Of a DNA stretch of 64,000 bases, positions 1-8,814 are shown piece by piece (positions within the stretch are counted from its first letter, which is position 1; each line of letters starts with the position of its first letter). Below the pieces are notes generated by a model. The model was not told the DNA's origin, searched no databases, and worked only from the letters and a program-made list of their open reading frames with translations. The stretch covers positions 62,001 through 126,000 of the forward strand of contig DDTN01000022.1 in NCBI GenBank assembly GCA_002344355.1, in the 5' to 3' direction. Source of the DNA: Proteobacteria bacterium UBA2363. Lineage in GTDB: Bacteria; Pseudomonadota; Gammaproteobacteria; Xanthomonadales; UBA2363. Made by a program: the position numbers and the translations under genes.

Positions 1-3000
1 CCGGTTGTCGAGATCCCCGGCCGCAGCTATCCGGTGGAGCGGCGCTGGCGGCCGCTGGCCGAGCGCGAGCGCGGCGAGCGCGGCCTGCTGGCGGCGCTCG
101 CCGACACCGTCGCCGAGATCGGTCGCGAGGACCCGCAGGGCGACGTCCTGGTGTTCCTGCCCGGCGAACGCGAGATCCGCGAGGCGCACCGCGTGCTCGC
201 AGACCTGCGCCTGCGCCACACCGAGGTCCTGCCGCTGTACGCGAGGCTGTCGGCGCGCGACCAGGACCGCGTGTTCCGGCCCGGCACCGGCCGGCGGATC
301 GTGCTGGCCACCAACGTCGCCGAGACCTCGCTGACCGTGCCGCGGATCCGCCACGTGGTCGACGCCGGCACCGCCCGGATCAGCCGCTACAGCCCGCGCA
401 GCAAGGTGCAGCGCCTGGAGGTCGAGCCGATCGCCCGCGCCAACGCCGAGCAGCGCGCCGGCCGCTGCGGCCGCACCGGGCCGGGCATCGCCTGGCGGCT
501 GTACGACGAGGCCGACTTCCTGGCGCGCCCGGAGTACGCCGACCCGGAGATCCTGCGCAGCTCGCTGGCCAACGTCATCCTGCGCATGCTGTCGCTGGGG
601 CTGGGCGACATCGAGGCGTTCCCGTTCATCGATCCGCCCGGCGAGCGCGCCATCCGCGAGGGCCTGCAGCAGCTCGCCGAGCTCAGGGCGGTCGATGGCC
701 AGCGCCGGCTCACCGACATCGGCCGGGCGATGGCGCGCTTCCCGATCGACGTCCAGCTCGCCTGGATGCTGGTCGAGGCCCGCGAGCTGGGCAGCCTGCG
801 CGAGCTGCTGGCGATCGTCGCCTTCCTGGGCGTGCAGGATCCGCGCGAGCGGCCGGCCGAGGTCCGCCAGCTCGCCGACAGCCGGCACGCCGAGTACGCC
901 GACCACCGCTCGGATTTCCTGTCGGCCTGGAAGCTGTGGCAGGCGTTCGACGCCGCCCACGCCGAGCTCGGCAGCAGCCGGCTGCGCGCCTGGTGCGAGG
1001 AGCGCTTCCTCAACTTCATGCGCATGCGCGAGTGGCGCGAGCTGCACCGGCAACTGCTGCAGATCGCCGATGCCGCCGGCTGGCCGCTGGCCGGCCCGGA
1101 CGGCAAGCCGGCCAGCTACGAGACGATCCACCGGGCGATCCTGGCCGGGCTGCCGACCAGCGTCGCCCGGCGCGGCGAGAAGGGCCTGTACGAGGGCACC
1201 CGCAGCCGCGGCTTCTCGATCTTCCCGGGCAGCGCCCTGGCCAAGGCGCAGCCGCCCTGGCTGCTGTCGCTGTCGGTGATCCAGACCGCCCGGCTGTACG
1301 CGCACGTCAACGCCCGGATCGAGCCGGACTGGCTGTACGCGCAGGCCGGGCACCTGCTGCGGCGGACCGTGTTCGAGCCGTTCTGGGATGCCGACCGCGG
1401 CCGCGTCCAGGCGTTCGAGCAGGCCAGCCTGCTCGGCCTGGTGGTGCATGCCAGGCGCCGGGTCGACTATGCCGCCACCGACCCCGCCGGCGCCCGCGCG
1501 ATCTTCCTGCGCGACGGCCTGGCCGAATGCGACCTGCGCAGCCGCAGCGACTTCGTGGCCGGCAACGCCGAGGTCCTGGCGCAGGCGCGCGAGCGCGAGG
1601 CCGCGCAGCGGCGCCAGGGCCTGGTGCTGGATGCCGAGGCACGGGCGCAGTTCTTCGAGGCGCTGGTGCCGGCCACGGTGAACTCGACCCGCGCCCTCGA
1701 CGACTGGTACCGCCGGTCGCCGGCGGCGGAGCGCCGGCGCCTTTCCTGGCAGCTCTCCGACCTGCTGGCCAGCGACCCCGGCGGCGACGGCTATCCGGCC
1801 CGGATCCAGCTTGCCGGCCACTGGTTCGAGCTGGACTACCGGTTCACGCCGGGCGACGAGGCCGACGGCGTCAGCCTTCGGCTGCCGCTGGCCTGGCTCA
1901 ACGCCGTGCCGGCCGCGCGCCTGGAATGGCTGGTGCCGGGCCTGTTGCCGGTCCGGGTGGCCGAGCTGATCCGCTCCCTGGCCAAGCCGCTGCGACGCAA
2001 CTTTGTGCCCGCGCCGGACTTCGCGCGCGCCTTCGTCGACGCCGAGGCCCCGGGGCCGCGGCCGCTGGCCGAGGCGCTGGCCGCGTGGCTGCGGCGCACC
2101 ACCGGCGTGGCGGTGACCGCGGCCGACTTCGACGATGCCGGGCTGCCGGTGCACCTGCGGATGCGCATCGTCGTGGTCGACGAGGCCGGCCACGAGGTCG
2201 CCCACGGCAGGGACCTGGCCGTCCTGCAGGCGCGCTGGGGCCAGGCCGCCCGCAAGGCGTTCGCGCAGCGCGCGGCGGGCGGCTTCAGCCGCACCGGGCT
2301 GACCCGCTTCGAGCCCGAGGAACTGCCGGAGCGGATCGAGGCCGGATCCGGGCTGGCCGCGTTCCCGGCCTTCGTCGACCGCGGCGACCACGTCGATCTG
2401 GTGGTCTTCGAGACCGCCGACCAGGCGGCGGCCGCGCACGCCGGCGGGCTGCGCAGGCTGCTGCTGCTGCGCCTGGCCGACCTGCGCCGACGCCTGGCCC
2501 GGCAACTGCCGCTGGATGCCCAGGCGCAGTTCGCCTGGGCCGGCATCGGCTCGGTCGACGGCCTGCGGGCCGACATCGTCGACCACGCCCTGTCCGGGCT
2601 GCTGGCGCAGGCCGGCGCGGTGCGCAGCCGGGTCGCCTTCGAGGCGCTGGCCGCCGACCTGGGCGACCGCCTGGGGCGCGCGGCCAATGCCCGCGCCCTG
2701 AAGGTCGCCGAGGCGCTGGCGGCCCTGGCGCAGGCGGCGCCGGCGCTGGAGCCGCCGCTGCTCGGCTTCGCCGCCGCCAGCTTCGACGACCTGCGCGCGC
2801 AGCGACGGCGCCTGTTCCCGCCCGATCTGGGCGCCCGGATCCCGGACCGGCGCCTGGCCGACTACCCGCGCTACCTCAAGGCCATGGCCCTGCGCGCCGG
2901 GCGGCTGCAGGCCGACCCGCGCCGCGACCAGGCGCGGATGCTGGTGGTCGGCGACTTCGAGCGCCGCATCGCAGCGCTGGCCGGTCGCTGCGACGGCGAC

Positions 3001-3126
3001 GAGCTCGACGCCCTGCGCTGGCTGGTGGAGGAGCTGCGGGTGTCGCTGTTCGCCCAGGAACTGGGGACAAGGGAGCCGGTGTCGGAGAAGCGCCTCGAAC
3101 GTCGCCTGCAGGCGCTGGAAGGCTGA
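1..3126 (+). CDS. hrpA: ATP-dependent RNA helicase HrpA, 5'-truncated by window edge
   Basis: DEAH-box RNA helicase of the HrpA family, which remodels mRNA and stalled ribosomes. The reading frame is open from the first base, so the N-terminus with Walker A and the DEAH box lies off the left edge; about 1041 residues remain of the usual 1300 or so. Seen here are helicase motif V (TNVAETSLT, about residues 104-112), motif VI (QRAGRCGRTGPG, about 155-166), then the winged-helix/helicase-associated region and the long HrpA-specific C-terminal region (DUF3418). The family assignment is firm. The next gene is convergent, so hrpA ends its transcription unit here. Confidence 0.95.
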   Translation, partial: PVVEIPGRSYPVERRWRPLAERERGERGLLAALADTVAEIGREDPQGDVLVFLPGEREIREAHRVLADLRLRHTEVLPLYARLSARDQDRVFRPGTGRRIVLATNVAETSLTVPRIRHVVDAGTARISRYSPRSKVQRLEVEPIARANAEQRAGRCGRTGPGIAWRLYDEADFLARPEYADPEILRSSLANVILRMLSLGLGDIEAFPFIDPPGERAIREGLQQLAELRAVDGQRRLTDIGRAMARFPIDVQLAWMLVEARELGSLRELLAIVAFLGVQDPRERPAEVRQLADSRHAEYADHRSDFLSAWKLWQAFDAAHAELGSSRLRAWCEERFLNFMRMREWRELHRQLLQIADAAGWPLAGPDGKPASYETIHRAILAGLPTSVARRGEKGLYEGTRSRGFSIFPGSALAKAQPPWLLSLSVIQTARLYAHVNARIEPDWLYAQAGHLLRRTVFEPFWDADRGRVQAFEQASLLGLVVHARRRVDYAATDPAGARAIFLRDGLAECDLRSRSDFVAGNAEVLAQAREREAAQRRQGLVLDAEARAQFFEALVPATVNSTRALDDWYRRSPAAERRRLSWQLSDLLASDPGGDGYPARIQLAGHWFELDYRFTPGDEADGVSLRLPLAWLNAVPAARLEWLVPGLLPVRVAELIRSLAKPLRRNFVPAPDFARAFVDAEAPGPRPLAEALAAWLRRTTGVAVTAADFDDAGLPVHLRMRIVVVDEAGHEVAHGRDLAVLQARWGQAARKAFAQRAAGGFSRTGLTRFEPEELPERIEAGSGLAAFPAFVDRGDHVDLVVFETADQAAAAHAGGLRRLLLLRLADLRRRLARQLPLDAQAQFAWAGIGSVDGLRADIVDHALSGLLAQAGAVRSRVAFEALAADLGDRLGRAANARALKVAEALAALAQAAPALEPPLLGFAAASFDDLRAQRRRLFPPDLGARIPDRRLADYPRYLKAMALRAGRLQADPRRDQARMLVVGDFERRIAALAGRCDGDELDALRWLVEELRVSLFAQELGTREPVSEKRLERRLQALEG

Positions 3127-3361
3127 TCCGGGGCGCACCTTGCCGCCGGTACGCGGTCGTGCGGGCCGGCGAGGTCCCCGCGCAGGCAGCCGATGCGTCC
3201 GGCGCCGTCCGGGCCCGCACCGGACCGGCCAGCTGCGCGTCGGCCGGGACGGTGGATCGTCGGCGCGCTGCCAGCCGGGGCGCCGGGACCGGCGCCCGGA
3301 TCCGCCGGCGGAGCAGGGCGGGTCGGCGGCGACCGCGCGCTGGCGGCCGCCGGTGGCGAGG

Positions 3362-3841
3362 TCAGCGCACCCGTCGGACCCGGGCCGAGGCGTTGTAACC
3401 CTCGACGCGGAGGTTCCAGGCGCCCAGCAGGCCGGGCTCGATGATCACCGTGGGGTCCTGGACGGGGCGGATCGCCAGCGGCGTGAACGAGCCCGCGATC
3501 TCCCAGACCATGCCGTTCTCGAGGGTGAAGGTGGTGCGGCTGTCCCAGCCGGTGAACTCGCCCTTGATGCGGCTGACGATGGCGTTGCGCGACGCGACCG
3601 GGTCGGACAAGCCGCGGTTGTCGGCCTGCACGGGATAGGGCGTGGCGGCGGCGCTGGCGGGCCAGTTCGCCCGCAGCCAGTCGTTCAGCCGGGCCAGCTC
3701 GTCGGCCGACAGGCGTTCGAGGCCGGCCGAGGTGAAATCGTCGCTGCTCATGCGCTCCTCGAGGGAGGAGAACTCCTGGGCCAGCGCGGACGGCGCGGCC
3801 AGGACGAGGAGCGGGACGATGAAGCGGGCGATCATGTGCAT
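3362..3841 (-). CDS. Small exported protein, unknown function
   Basis: A 159-residue protein with an N-terminal hydrophobic signal (IVPLLVLAAPSALAQ) ending in an Ala-x-Ala type cleavage site at about residue 21, so probably periplasmic. The mature part has an acidic helical stretch followed by a beta-rich C-terminal half with a GEFTGW and a VWEIAGSF segment. I do not recognise a named family, although it looks like a conserved secreted protein. The start ATG at 3841 is taken because an AGGGT lies a few bases upstream; a second ATG two codons later (3835) is equally possible. It is convergent with hrpA and divergent from relA. A much longer open frame continues upstream of this start, but that part is antisense shadow of relA and the TPR gene. 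Confidence 0.7.
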   Translation of the reverse strand: MHMIARFIVPLLVLAAPSALAQEFSSLEERMSSDDFTSAGLERLSADELARLNDWLRANWPASAAATPYPVQADNRGLSDPVASRNAIVSRIKGEFTGWDSRTTFTLENGMVWEIAGSFTPLAIRPVQDPTVIIEPGLLGAWNLRVEGYNASARVRRVR

Positions 3842-3930
3842 GCGGCGGACCCTGGTGTTGGTTCGGACGGCAGGCGCCGATTGTAGCCGCGTTCGGGCCC
3901 GGGCCAGGACGGCCGGCGCCGGCGGACGCC

Positions 3931-3936
3931 TACAAT
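3931..3936 (+). promoter_or_regulatory. Candidate -10 element of relA
   Basis: TACAAT, a near-consensus -10 hexamer in otherwise extremely GC-rich DNA, immediately before relA. No clear -35 is visible at 17 bases. If used, transcription would begin about base 3943, giving a nearly leaderless mRNA and excluding the ATG at 3935 as start. Confidence 0.4.
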
Positions 3937-3943
3937 GGCCGGC

Positions 3944-6025
3944 ATGGAGCCCCACCCGACCGTCGATCCCGCCGCCGTGCCGCTGCCGGATTGGGCGATG
4001 CCGGCCGCCCGGGCGCAGGCGCCGGCGCGGCTGGAGGAACTCGGCCAGGTGCTGCGCCTGCTCGACGGCCTGGCGGTCGATCCGCCGACGCGGGCGGCGG
4101 CGATCGCGCGCCGGCTGGACTGCTGGTCGCCGGCCGAGGCCGCGGTGCCCGGCTGCGGCGCCCTGCGCGAGGGCCTGGCCGAGGCGGGCCTGGTCTGGAG
4201 CCTGCATGCCGATCCTGCGGGCGGCGCCAATGCCGAGGGGCTGCGCCGGCTGCTGCTGGCGATCGTGCGCGACCTGCGGGTGGTGTTCATCCTGCTCGCC
4301 GAGCAGCTGGTCGCCCTGCGCCAGGCGGCCGGCCTGGCGCCCGAGCAGCGCCGCGAGCTGGCCCGCCTGGCCGCCGACATCCACGCGCCGCTGGCCAACC
4401 GCCTGGGCATCTGGCAGCTCAAGTGGGAACTGGAGGACCTCGCCTTCCGCTTCCTCAATCCGGAGACCTACCGGCGCATCGCCGGCCTGCTCGACGAGCG
4501 TCGCGGCGACCGCGAACGCTACATCGAACAGGCCGGCCGCGACCTCGCCGGTGCCCTGGCGCAGGCCGGCGTGCGCGCCCAGGTCGCCGGCCGCCCCAAG
4601 CACATCTTCAGCATCTGGAAGAAGATGGGCCGCAAGAACGCGGGCTTCGGCGAGCTCTACGATGTCCGCGCGCTGCGCGTGCTGGTCGACGACGTCGCCG
4701 CCTGCTATGCCGCGCTCGGGGTCGTGCACAGCCTGTGGACGCCGATCCCGCAGGAGTTCGACGACTACATCGCCCGGCCCAAGGGCAACAACTACCAGTC
4801 GCTGCACACGGCGGTGGTCGGCCCCGAGGGCAAGACCCTCGAGGTGCAGATCCGCAGCCACGACATGCACGCCCACGCCGAGCTGGGCGTCGCCGCGCAC
4901 TGGAAGTACAAGGAGGGCGGTCGCGGCGATGCCGCGCTGGAGCGCAAGATCGCCTGGCTGCGCGCCCTGCTGGAGAACCGCGAGGCCGGCGAGGACGACC
5001 GCGGCCTCTACGAGGGTTTCCGCACCGACACCGTCGAGGACCGCGTCTACGTGCTCACCCCGCGTGGCGAGGTCGTCGACCTGCCGGCCGGCGCCACCGT
5101 GCTCGACTTCGCCTACCACGTGCATACCGAGGTCGGGCACCGCTGCCGGGGCGCCAAGGTCAACGGCCGCATCGTGCCACTGACGCACAGCCCGCAGTCG
5201 GGCGACCGGATCGAGATCCTCACCGGCAAGGAGGCGGCGCCCCGCCGCGACTGGCTCAACGCCCAGGCCGGTTACCTGGTCAGCGGCCGGGCCCGCGACA
5301 AGGTCCGCGCCTGGTTCCGGCGCCTGGACCTCGACCAGAACCTGCGCGAGGGCGCGGCCCTGCTGGAGCGCGAGCTCAAGCGCCTGGGCCTGCACGAGTG
5401 GCCGCTGGCGCCGCTGCTGGCGCGCTGGAACCTGAAGCGCATCGAGGAACTGCACGTGGCCGTGGCCCTGGGCGAGATCTCGCCGGCCCAGGTCGCGCGC
5501 GCGATCCACGAGGCGCAGGCGCCCCGTCAGGCGACGGCCGAGCCGCCGCCGCGCGGCGGGCAGGCACCGGCGGCAGCGGACGCGGTCACCGTGGAGGGCA
5601 TCGGCAACCTGATGCTGGCCTATGCCCGGTGCTGCCAGCCGCTGCCCGGCGACGCCATCACCGGCTACGTCACCCAGGGCCGCGGCGTCAGCGTGCACCG
5701 GCAGGACTGCGGCAGTTTCGCCCGCATGGCGGCCCGGCATCCGGAGCGGGTGCTGCCGGTGGAATGGGGGCGCAAGGCGACCGGCCAGTTCGAGGTCGGC
5801 CTGCGCCTGCGCGCGTTCGATCGCGGCGGGCTGCTCAAGGACGTGACCGCGGTGTTCGCCGGGCTGGGCGTACCGGTGCTGGCCCTGGACTCCCGGATCG
5901 ATGCCGCCCAGGGCGAGGCCGAGATACGCTGCGCGGCGCGTGTGCGCGACGTCGACCAGCTCGGCACCCTGCTCGCGCGCCTCTCGGCCCTGCCCTCGGT
6001 GCGCGAGGCGCGCCGTCTGACCTGA
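3944..6025 (+). CDS. relA: GTP pyrophosphokinase RelA (monofunctional (p)ppGpp synthetase)
   Basis: Makes (p)ppGpp from GTP/GDP and ATP on stalled ribosomes in the stringent response. The N-terminal region aligned with the hydrolase HD domain lacks the metal-binding HD/ED residues and is short, and the synthetase carries the acidic EFDDY signature (about 271-275) typical of RelA rather than the RxKD of bifunctional SpoT. A TGS domain follows at about 366-428, a conserved Cys-Cys motif (RCCQPLPGD) in the C-terminal region, and an ACT domain from about 613. Length is about 693 residues against roughly 740 in E. coli, the deficit being in the degenerate HD part. The start at 3944 is preferred because ATG 3935 overlaps a TACAAT promoter-like element; the choice is uncertain by three codons. 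Confidence 0.92.
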   Translation: MEPHPTVDPAAVPLPDWAMPAARAQAPARLEELGQVLRLLDGLAVDPPTRAAAIARRLDCWSPAEAAVPGCGALREGLAEAGLVWSLHADPAGGANAEGLRRLLLAIVRDLRVVFILLAEQLVALRQAAGLAPEQRRELARLAADIHAPLANRLGIWQLKWELEDLAFRFLNPETYRRIAGLLDERRGDRERYIEQAGRDLAGALAQAGVRAQVAGRPKHIFSIWKKMGRKNAGFGELYDVRALRVLVDDVAACYAALGVVHSLWTPIPQEFDDYIARPKGNNYQSLHTAVVGPEGKTLEVQIRSHDMHAHAELGVAAHWKYKEGGRGDAALERKIAWLRALLENREAGEDDRGLYEGFRTDTVEDRVYVLTPRGEVVDLPAGATVLDFAYHVHTEVGHRCRGAKVNGRIVPLTHSPQSGDRIEILTGKEAAPRRDWLNAQAGYLVSGRARDKVRAWFRRLDLDQNLREGAALLERELKRLGLHEWPLAPLLARWNLKRIEELHVAVALGEISPAQVARAIHEAQAPRQATAEPPPRGGQAPAAADAVTVEGIGNLMLAYARCCQPLPGDAITGYVTQGRGVSVHRQDCGSFARMAARHPERVLPVEWGRKATGQFEVGLRLRAFDRGGLLKDVTAVFAGLGVPVLALDSRIDAAQGEAEIRCAARVRDVDQLGTLLARLSALPSVREARRLT

Positions 6026-6074
6026 GCGGCCGGACCGGGCGCCGGCGCACAAGCCCGGTTCATGCGCCAGGCGC

Positions 6075-6080
6075 TCTAAT
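6075..6080 (+). promoter_or_regulatory. Candidate -10 element of the TPR-protein gene
   Basis: TCTAAT followed by a GC-rich discriminator, about 45 bases upstream of the ATG at 6126. It has the same form as the TAnnnT boxes before relA, dapD and ssb. No convincing -35 is visible. Confidence 0.35.
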
Positions 6081-6125
6081 GGCGCGATTCTCCCTCCGCC
6101 CCTGATCCGTCGAGGCCCCCGCGAC

Positions 6126-7904
6126 ATGCATCCGCGCAACCGACCCGACCCCGAACTCGGCCGCCTCGACGACCTCGATCCGGACCGGCCGGCGCCAGTG
6201 TCGGCCGAGCCCATGCGGGCCGACGGACACCGGCCGCCGCGCCAGCCGCGGCCCCGGCGCAGGCACTGGCCCTGGGCGGCCGCCGCCATCGTGCTGCTCG
6301 GCCTGGCCCTGCTCTGGACCCAGCGCGAGGCCCTGCGCGAGGGCTTCCCGGCCTCGCAGACCCGCGAGCTGCTGAATGCCGCGGCGCGCGCCGAGGCGCA
6401 GGGCCGCTGGCACGGCGACGCCGCCGGGCACGCGGGCGACGACGCGCTGGCGCTGTACCAGCGCATCCTGGCCGACGACCCCGACAACGATGCCGCCCGC
6501 CTGGGCCTGCGCAGGGTCGGACAGGCCCTGGTCGACCAGGCGCAGGCGGCGCTGGCGGCCGGCGACACCGCCCGCGCCCGGACCCTGGCCGGGCTGCTGC
6601 CGGACACCGGCGAGGCCGGTGCGACCGTCGCCGACCTGGAGCGCCGGATCGCCGCGGTCGAGGCCGCGGGCGAGGCCTTGCCCGCGCTCCTGGAGCGCGG
6701 CCAGGCGGCGCTGGCGCGCCGGCGCATCCGCGGCGAGCAGGGCGCCCTGCTGGCGTTCAGGCAGATGCTGGCGATCGATCCGGGCAACGCGGTGGCGGCG
6801 CGCGGCATCGAGGACGCCCTCGCGGTGCTCGCCGACGAGGCCGGCCAGGCGCTCGCCGCCGGGCGCCTGGAGGACGCCACCGGCATGATCGAGGCGATCG
6901 CCGGCGAACAGTCGCAGCACGCCAGCCTGCCGGCCCTGCGGCAGCGCCTGGCGCAGGCGCAGGCGCAGCTGAAGGCGGAAGCCGACGCCGCTGCCGCTGC
7001 CGCCGCCAAGAACGCCGCCGACCTGGCCGCGGCCCAGCAGGCGGCCGCCGAGGCTGCCGCCGCCGCCGAGGCGGCGGAACGGCAGGCCGCCGAGCTGGCG
7101 CGCGAGCGCGCGCAGGCGCAAGCCGAGCAGGATCGCCGCGCGCGCGAGTCGCGGCGGCAGCTTGCCGCCGGCAACCGGGCGTTGCGTGCCGGCCGCCTGG
7201 AGGACGCCATCGCCGCCTTCGAGCGGGCGCTCGAAGGCGATGCCGACGCAGGTCCCGCGAGGGCCGGCCTGGACACCGCCGCGGCGCGGGCCCTGGCCGA
7301 GGCCCGGGCGGCCATCGAGCAGGCTCAGCCGGAGCGTGCGCAGTCGCGAATCGATCTCGCCCGGCGCGCCGGCGCCGGGTCGCCGGCGCTGGCCGAGGCC
7401 GAGCAGTCCCTGGCGGCGATGAGCGAGCGCCTGGCCCAGGTGCTGGCGCGACCACAGCTCGACGCCGCCAGCCAGGAGCGGCTGGACCGCCTCAAGGCCC
7501 AGGCACGCACCGCGGAAAGGCGCGGGGAGCTGGTCGAGCCGGCCGGTGCCAGCGCCTACGACCTCTACCGCCAGGCGCTCGCCATCGATCCGATGGACGA
7601 GGATGCGCGCCGGGCGGTGGCAGCCCTGCCCAGCCGGGCGCAGTCCCTGGTGGTCCACCACACCGAGCTGGGCCGGCTGGTCGAAGCCGGCGAGGCCCTG
7701 GACGCGCTGGTCGCGATGGCGCCGATGGATGCCTCGATCCCCGAACTGCGCAGGCAGCTGGCCAACGCCTGGCTGGAGCGCGGCAGCGGCCAGGCGCGGG
7801 CCGGCGAGACCGGGCCGGCGCGGCTGTCCCTCGAGCGCGCGCGCTCGCTGGCGCCCGGGCACCCCGGACTGGCCGTGCTGGCACGCGAGATCGACGGCGG
7901 CTGA
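6126..7904 (+). CDS. TPR-like membrane-anchored protein, function unknown
   Basis: A 592-residue protein with a Pro/Arg-rich cytoplasmic N-terminus, a single membrane span at about residues 48-64 (WPWAAAAIVLLGLALLW) and a long extracytoplasmic region. That region consists of alanine-rich helical repeats of TPR character (for example residues near 100-170, 340-400 and 470-590), interrupted by a highly charged Ala/Glu coiled coil at about 270-345. The repeats suggest a protein-protein scaffold at the inner membrane. No catalytic motif is visible. Related TPR proteins occur in Xanthomonadales genomes, but I cannot name a partner. It stands alone between relA and map, each of which appears to have its own promoter. 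Confidence 0.75.
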   Translation: MHPRNRPDPELGRLDDLDPDRPAPVSAEPMRADGHRPPRQPRPRRRHWPWAAAAIVLLGLALLWTQREALREGFPASQTRELLNAAARAEAQGRWHGDAAGHAGDDALALYQRILADDPDNDAARLGLRRVGQALVDQAQAALAAGDTARARTLAGLLPDTGEAGATVADLERRIAAVEAAGEALPALLERGQAALARRRIRGEQGALLAFRQMLAIDPGNAVAARGIEDALAVLADEAGQALAAGRLEDATGMIEAIAGEQSQHASLPALRQRLAQAQAQLKAEADAAAAAAAKNAADLAAAQQAAAEAAAAAEAAERQAAELARERAQAQAEQDRRARESRRQLAAGNRALRAGRLEDAIAAFERALEGDADAGPARAGLDTAAARALAEARAAIEQAQPERAQSRIDLARRAGAGSPALAEAEQSLAAMSERLAQVLARPQLDAASQERLDRLKAQARTAERRGELVEPAGASAYDLYRQALAIDPMDEDARRAVAALPSRAQSLVVHHTELGRLVEAGEALDALVAMAPMDASIPELRRQLANAWLERGSGQARAGETGPARLSLERARSLAPGHPGLAVLAREIDGG

Positions 7905-7982
7905 GCGCCGGCCGCGCCGCGCCGGTGCCCTGCGCCTGGCGCGCGCGGTTGACGCGCCCGGGGCCGCCCCGGGGATTCGCGC

Positions 7983-7988
7983 TAAAAT
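7983..7988 (+). promoter_or_regulatory. Candidate -10 element of map
   Basis: TAAAAT, a strong -10-like hexamer about 26 bases before the map ATG. A TTGACG lies at 7949-7954 but is 28 bases upstream, too far for a normal spacer. Between them is a GC hairpin (stem CCCGGGG/CCCCGGG at 7957-7973) that may end transcription of the preceding TPR gene. Confidence 0.45.
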
Positions 7989-8013
7989 CGCCGATCCGGA
8001 CACCTATCGACGC

Positions 8014-8802
8014 ATGCCCATCACCCTGAAAACCCCGGCGGAAATCGAACAGATGCGCGCGGCCGGCCACCTGGCCGCCGAGGTGCTGCGCATGATCGAG
8101 CCGCACGTCCGCCCGGGCGTCACCACCGAGGAGCTCGACCGCATCTGCCACGACCACATCGTCCGGGTCCAGCAGGCGGTGCCGGCCAATGTCGGCTACG
8201 GCGGCGCTCCCGGGCGCATGCCCTTCCCCAAGACCATCTGCACCTCGGTCAACAACGTGGTCTGCCACGGCATCCCGAGCGCCGGCAAGGCGCTCAAGGC
8301 CGGCGACATCGTCAACATCGACGTCACCGTCATCAAGGACGGCTGGCACGGCGACACCAGCCGCATGTACTTCGTCGGGGAACCGCCGGTGCTGGCCCGG
8401 CGCCTGGTCGAGACCACCTACGAGGCGATGTGCGCCGCCATCCGGATGGTCCGCCCGGGCGTCCACCTGGGCGACATCGGCCACGCCATCCAGCAGCACG
8501 CCGAGGCGGCGCGGTTCTCGGTGGTCAGGGAATACTGCGGCCACGGCATCGGCCGCATCTACCACGAGGAGCCGCAGGTGCTGCACTACGGCCAGCCCGG
8601 CACCGGCGTGCTGCTGCGGCCGGGCATGGTGTTCACCATCGAACCGATGGTCAACGCCGGCAAGCGGCACACCCGCCTGCTGCCCGACAACTGGACCGTG
8701 GTGACCCGCGACCGCTCGCTGTCGGCGCAGTGGGAACACACGGTCGCGGTCACCGAGGACGGCTTCGACGTGCTGACCCTGCCGCCCGGCGAGTCGCTCT
8801 GA
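8014..8802 (+). CDS. map: Type I methionine aminopeptidase
   Basis: Removes the initiator methionine from nascent cytoplasmic proteins. The 262-residue length matches the family (E. coli 264). The pita-bread fold signatures are present: the NNVVCHG segment, the metal-binding DVTVIKDG-WHGDTSRM region, the CGHGIGRIYHEEP loop, the FTIEPM glutamate and the WEHTVAVTEDG terminus. The reading frame stays open upstream, but MPITLKTPAEIEQM is the classical N-terminus and directly follows a promoter-like TAAAAT. Only 12 bases separate its stop from glnD, so the two genes probably share a transcript, an arrangement conserved in Gammaproteobacteria. Confidence 0.96.
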   Translation: MPITLKTPAEIEQMRAAGHLAAEVLRMIEPHVRPGVTTEELDRICHDHIVRVQQAVPANVGYGGAPGRMPFPKTICTSVNNVVCHGIPSAGKALKAGDIVNIDVTVIKDGWHGDTSRMYFVGEPPVLARRLVETTYEAMCAAIRMVRPGVHLGDIGHAIQQHAEAARFSVVREYCGHGIGRIYHEEPQVLHYGQPGTGVLLRPGMVFTIEPMVNAGKRHTRLLPDNWTVVTRDRSLSAQWEHTVAVTEDGFDVLTLPPGESL

Positions 8803-8814
8803 GGCCGGGCCGCC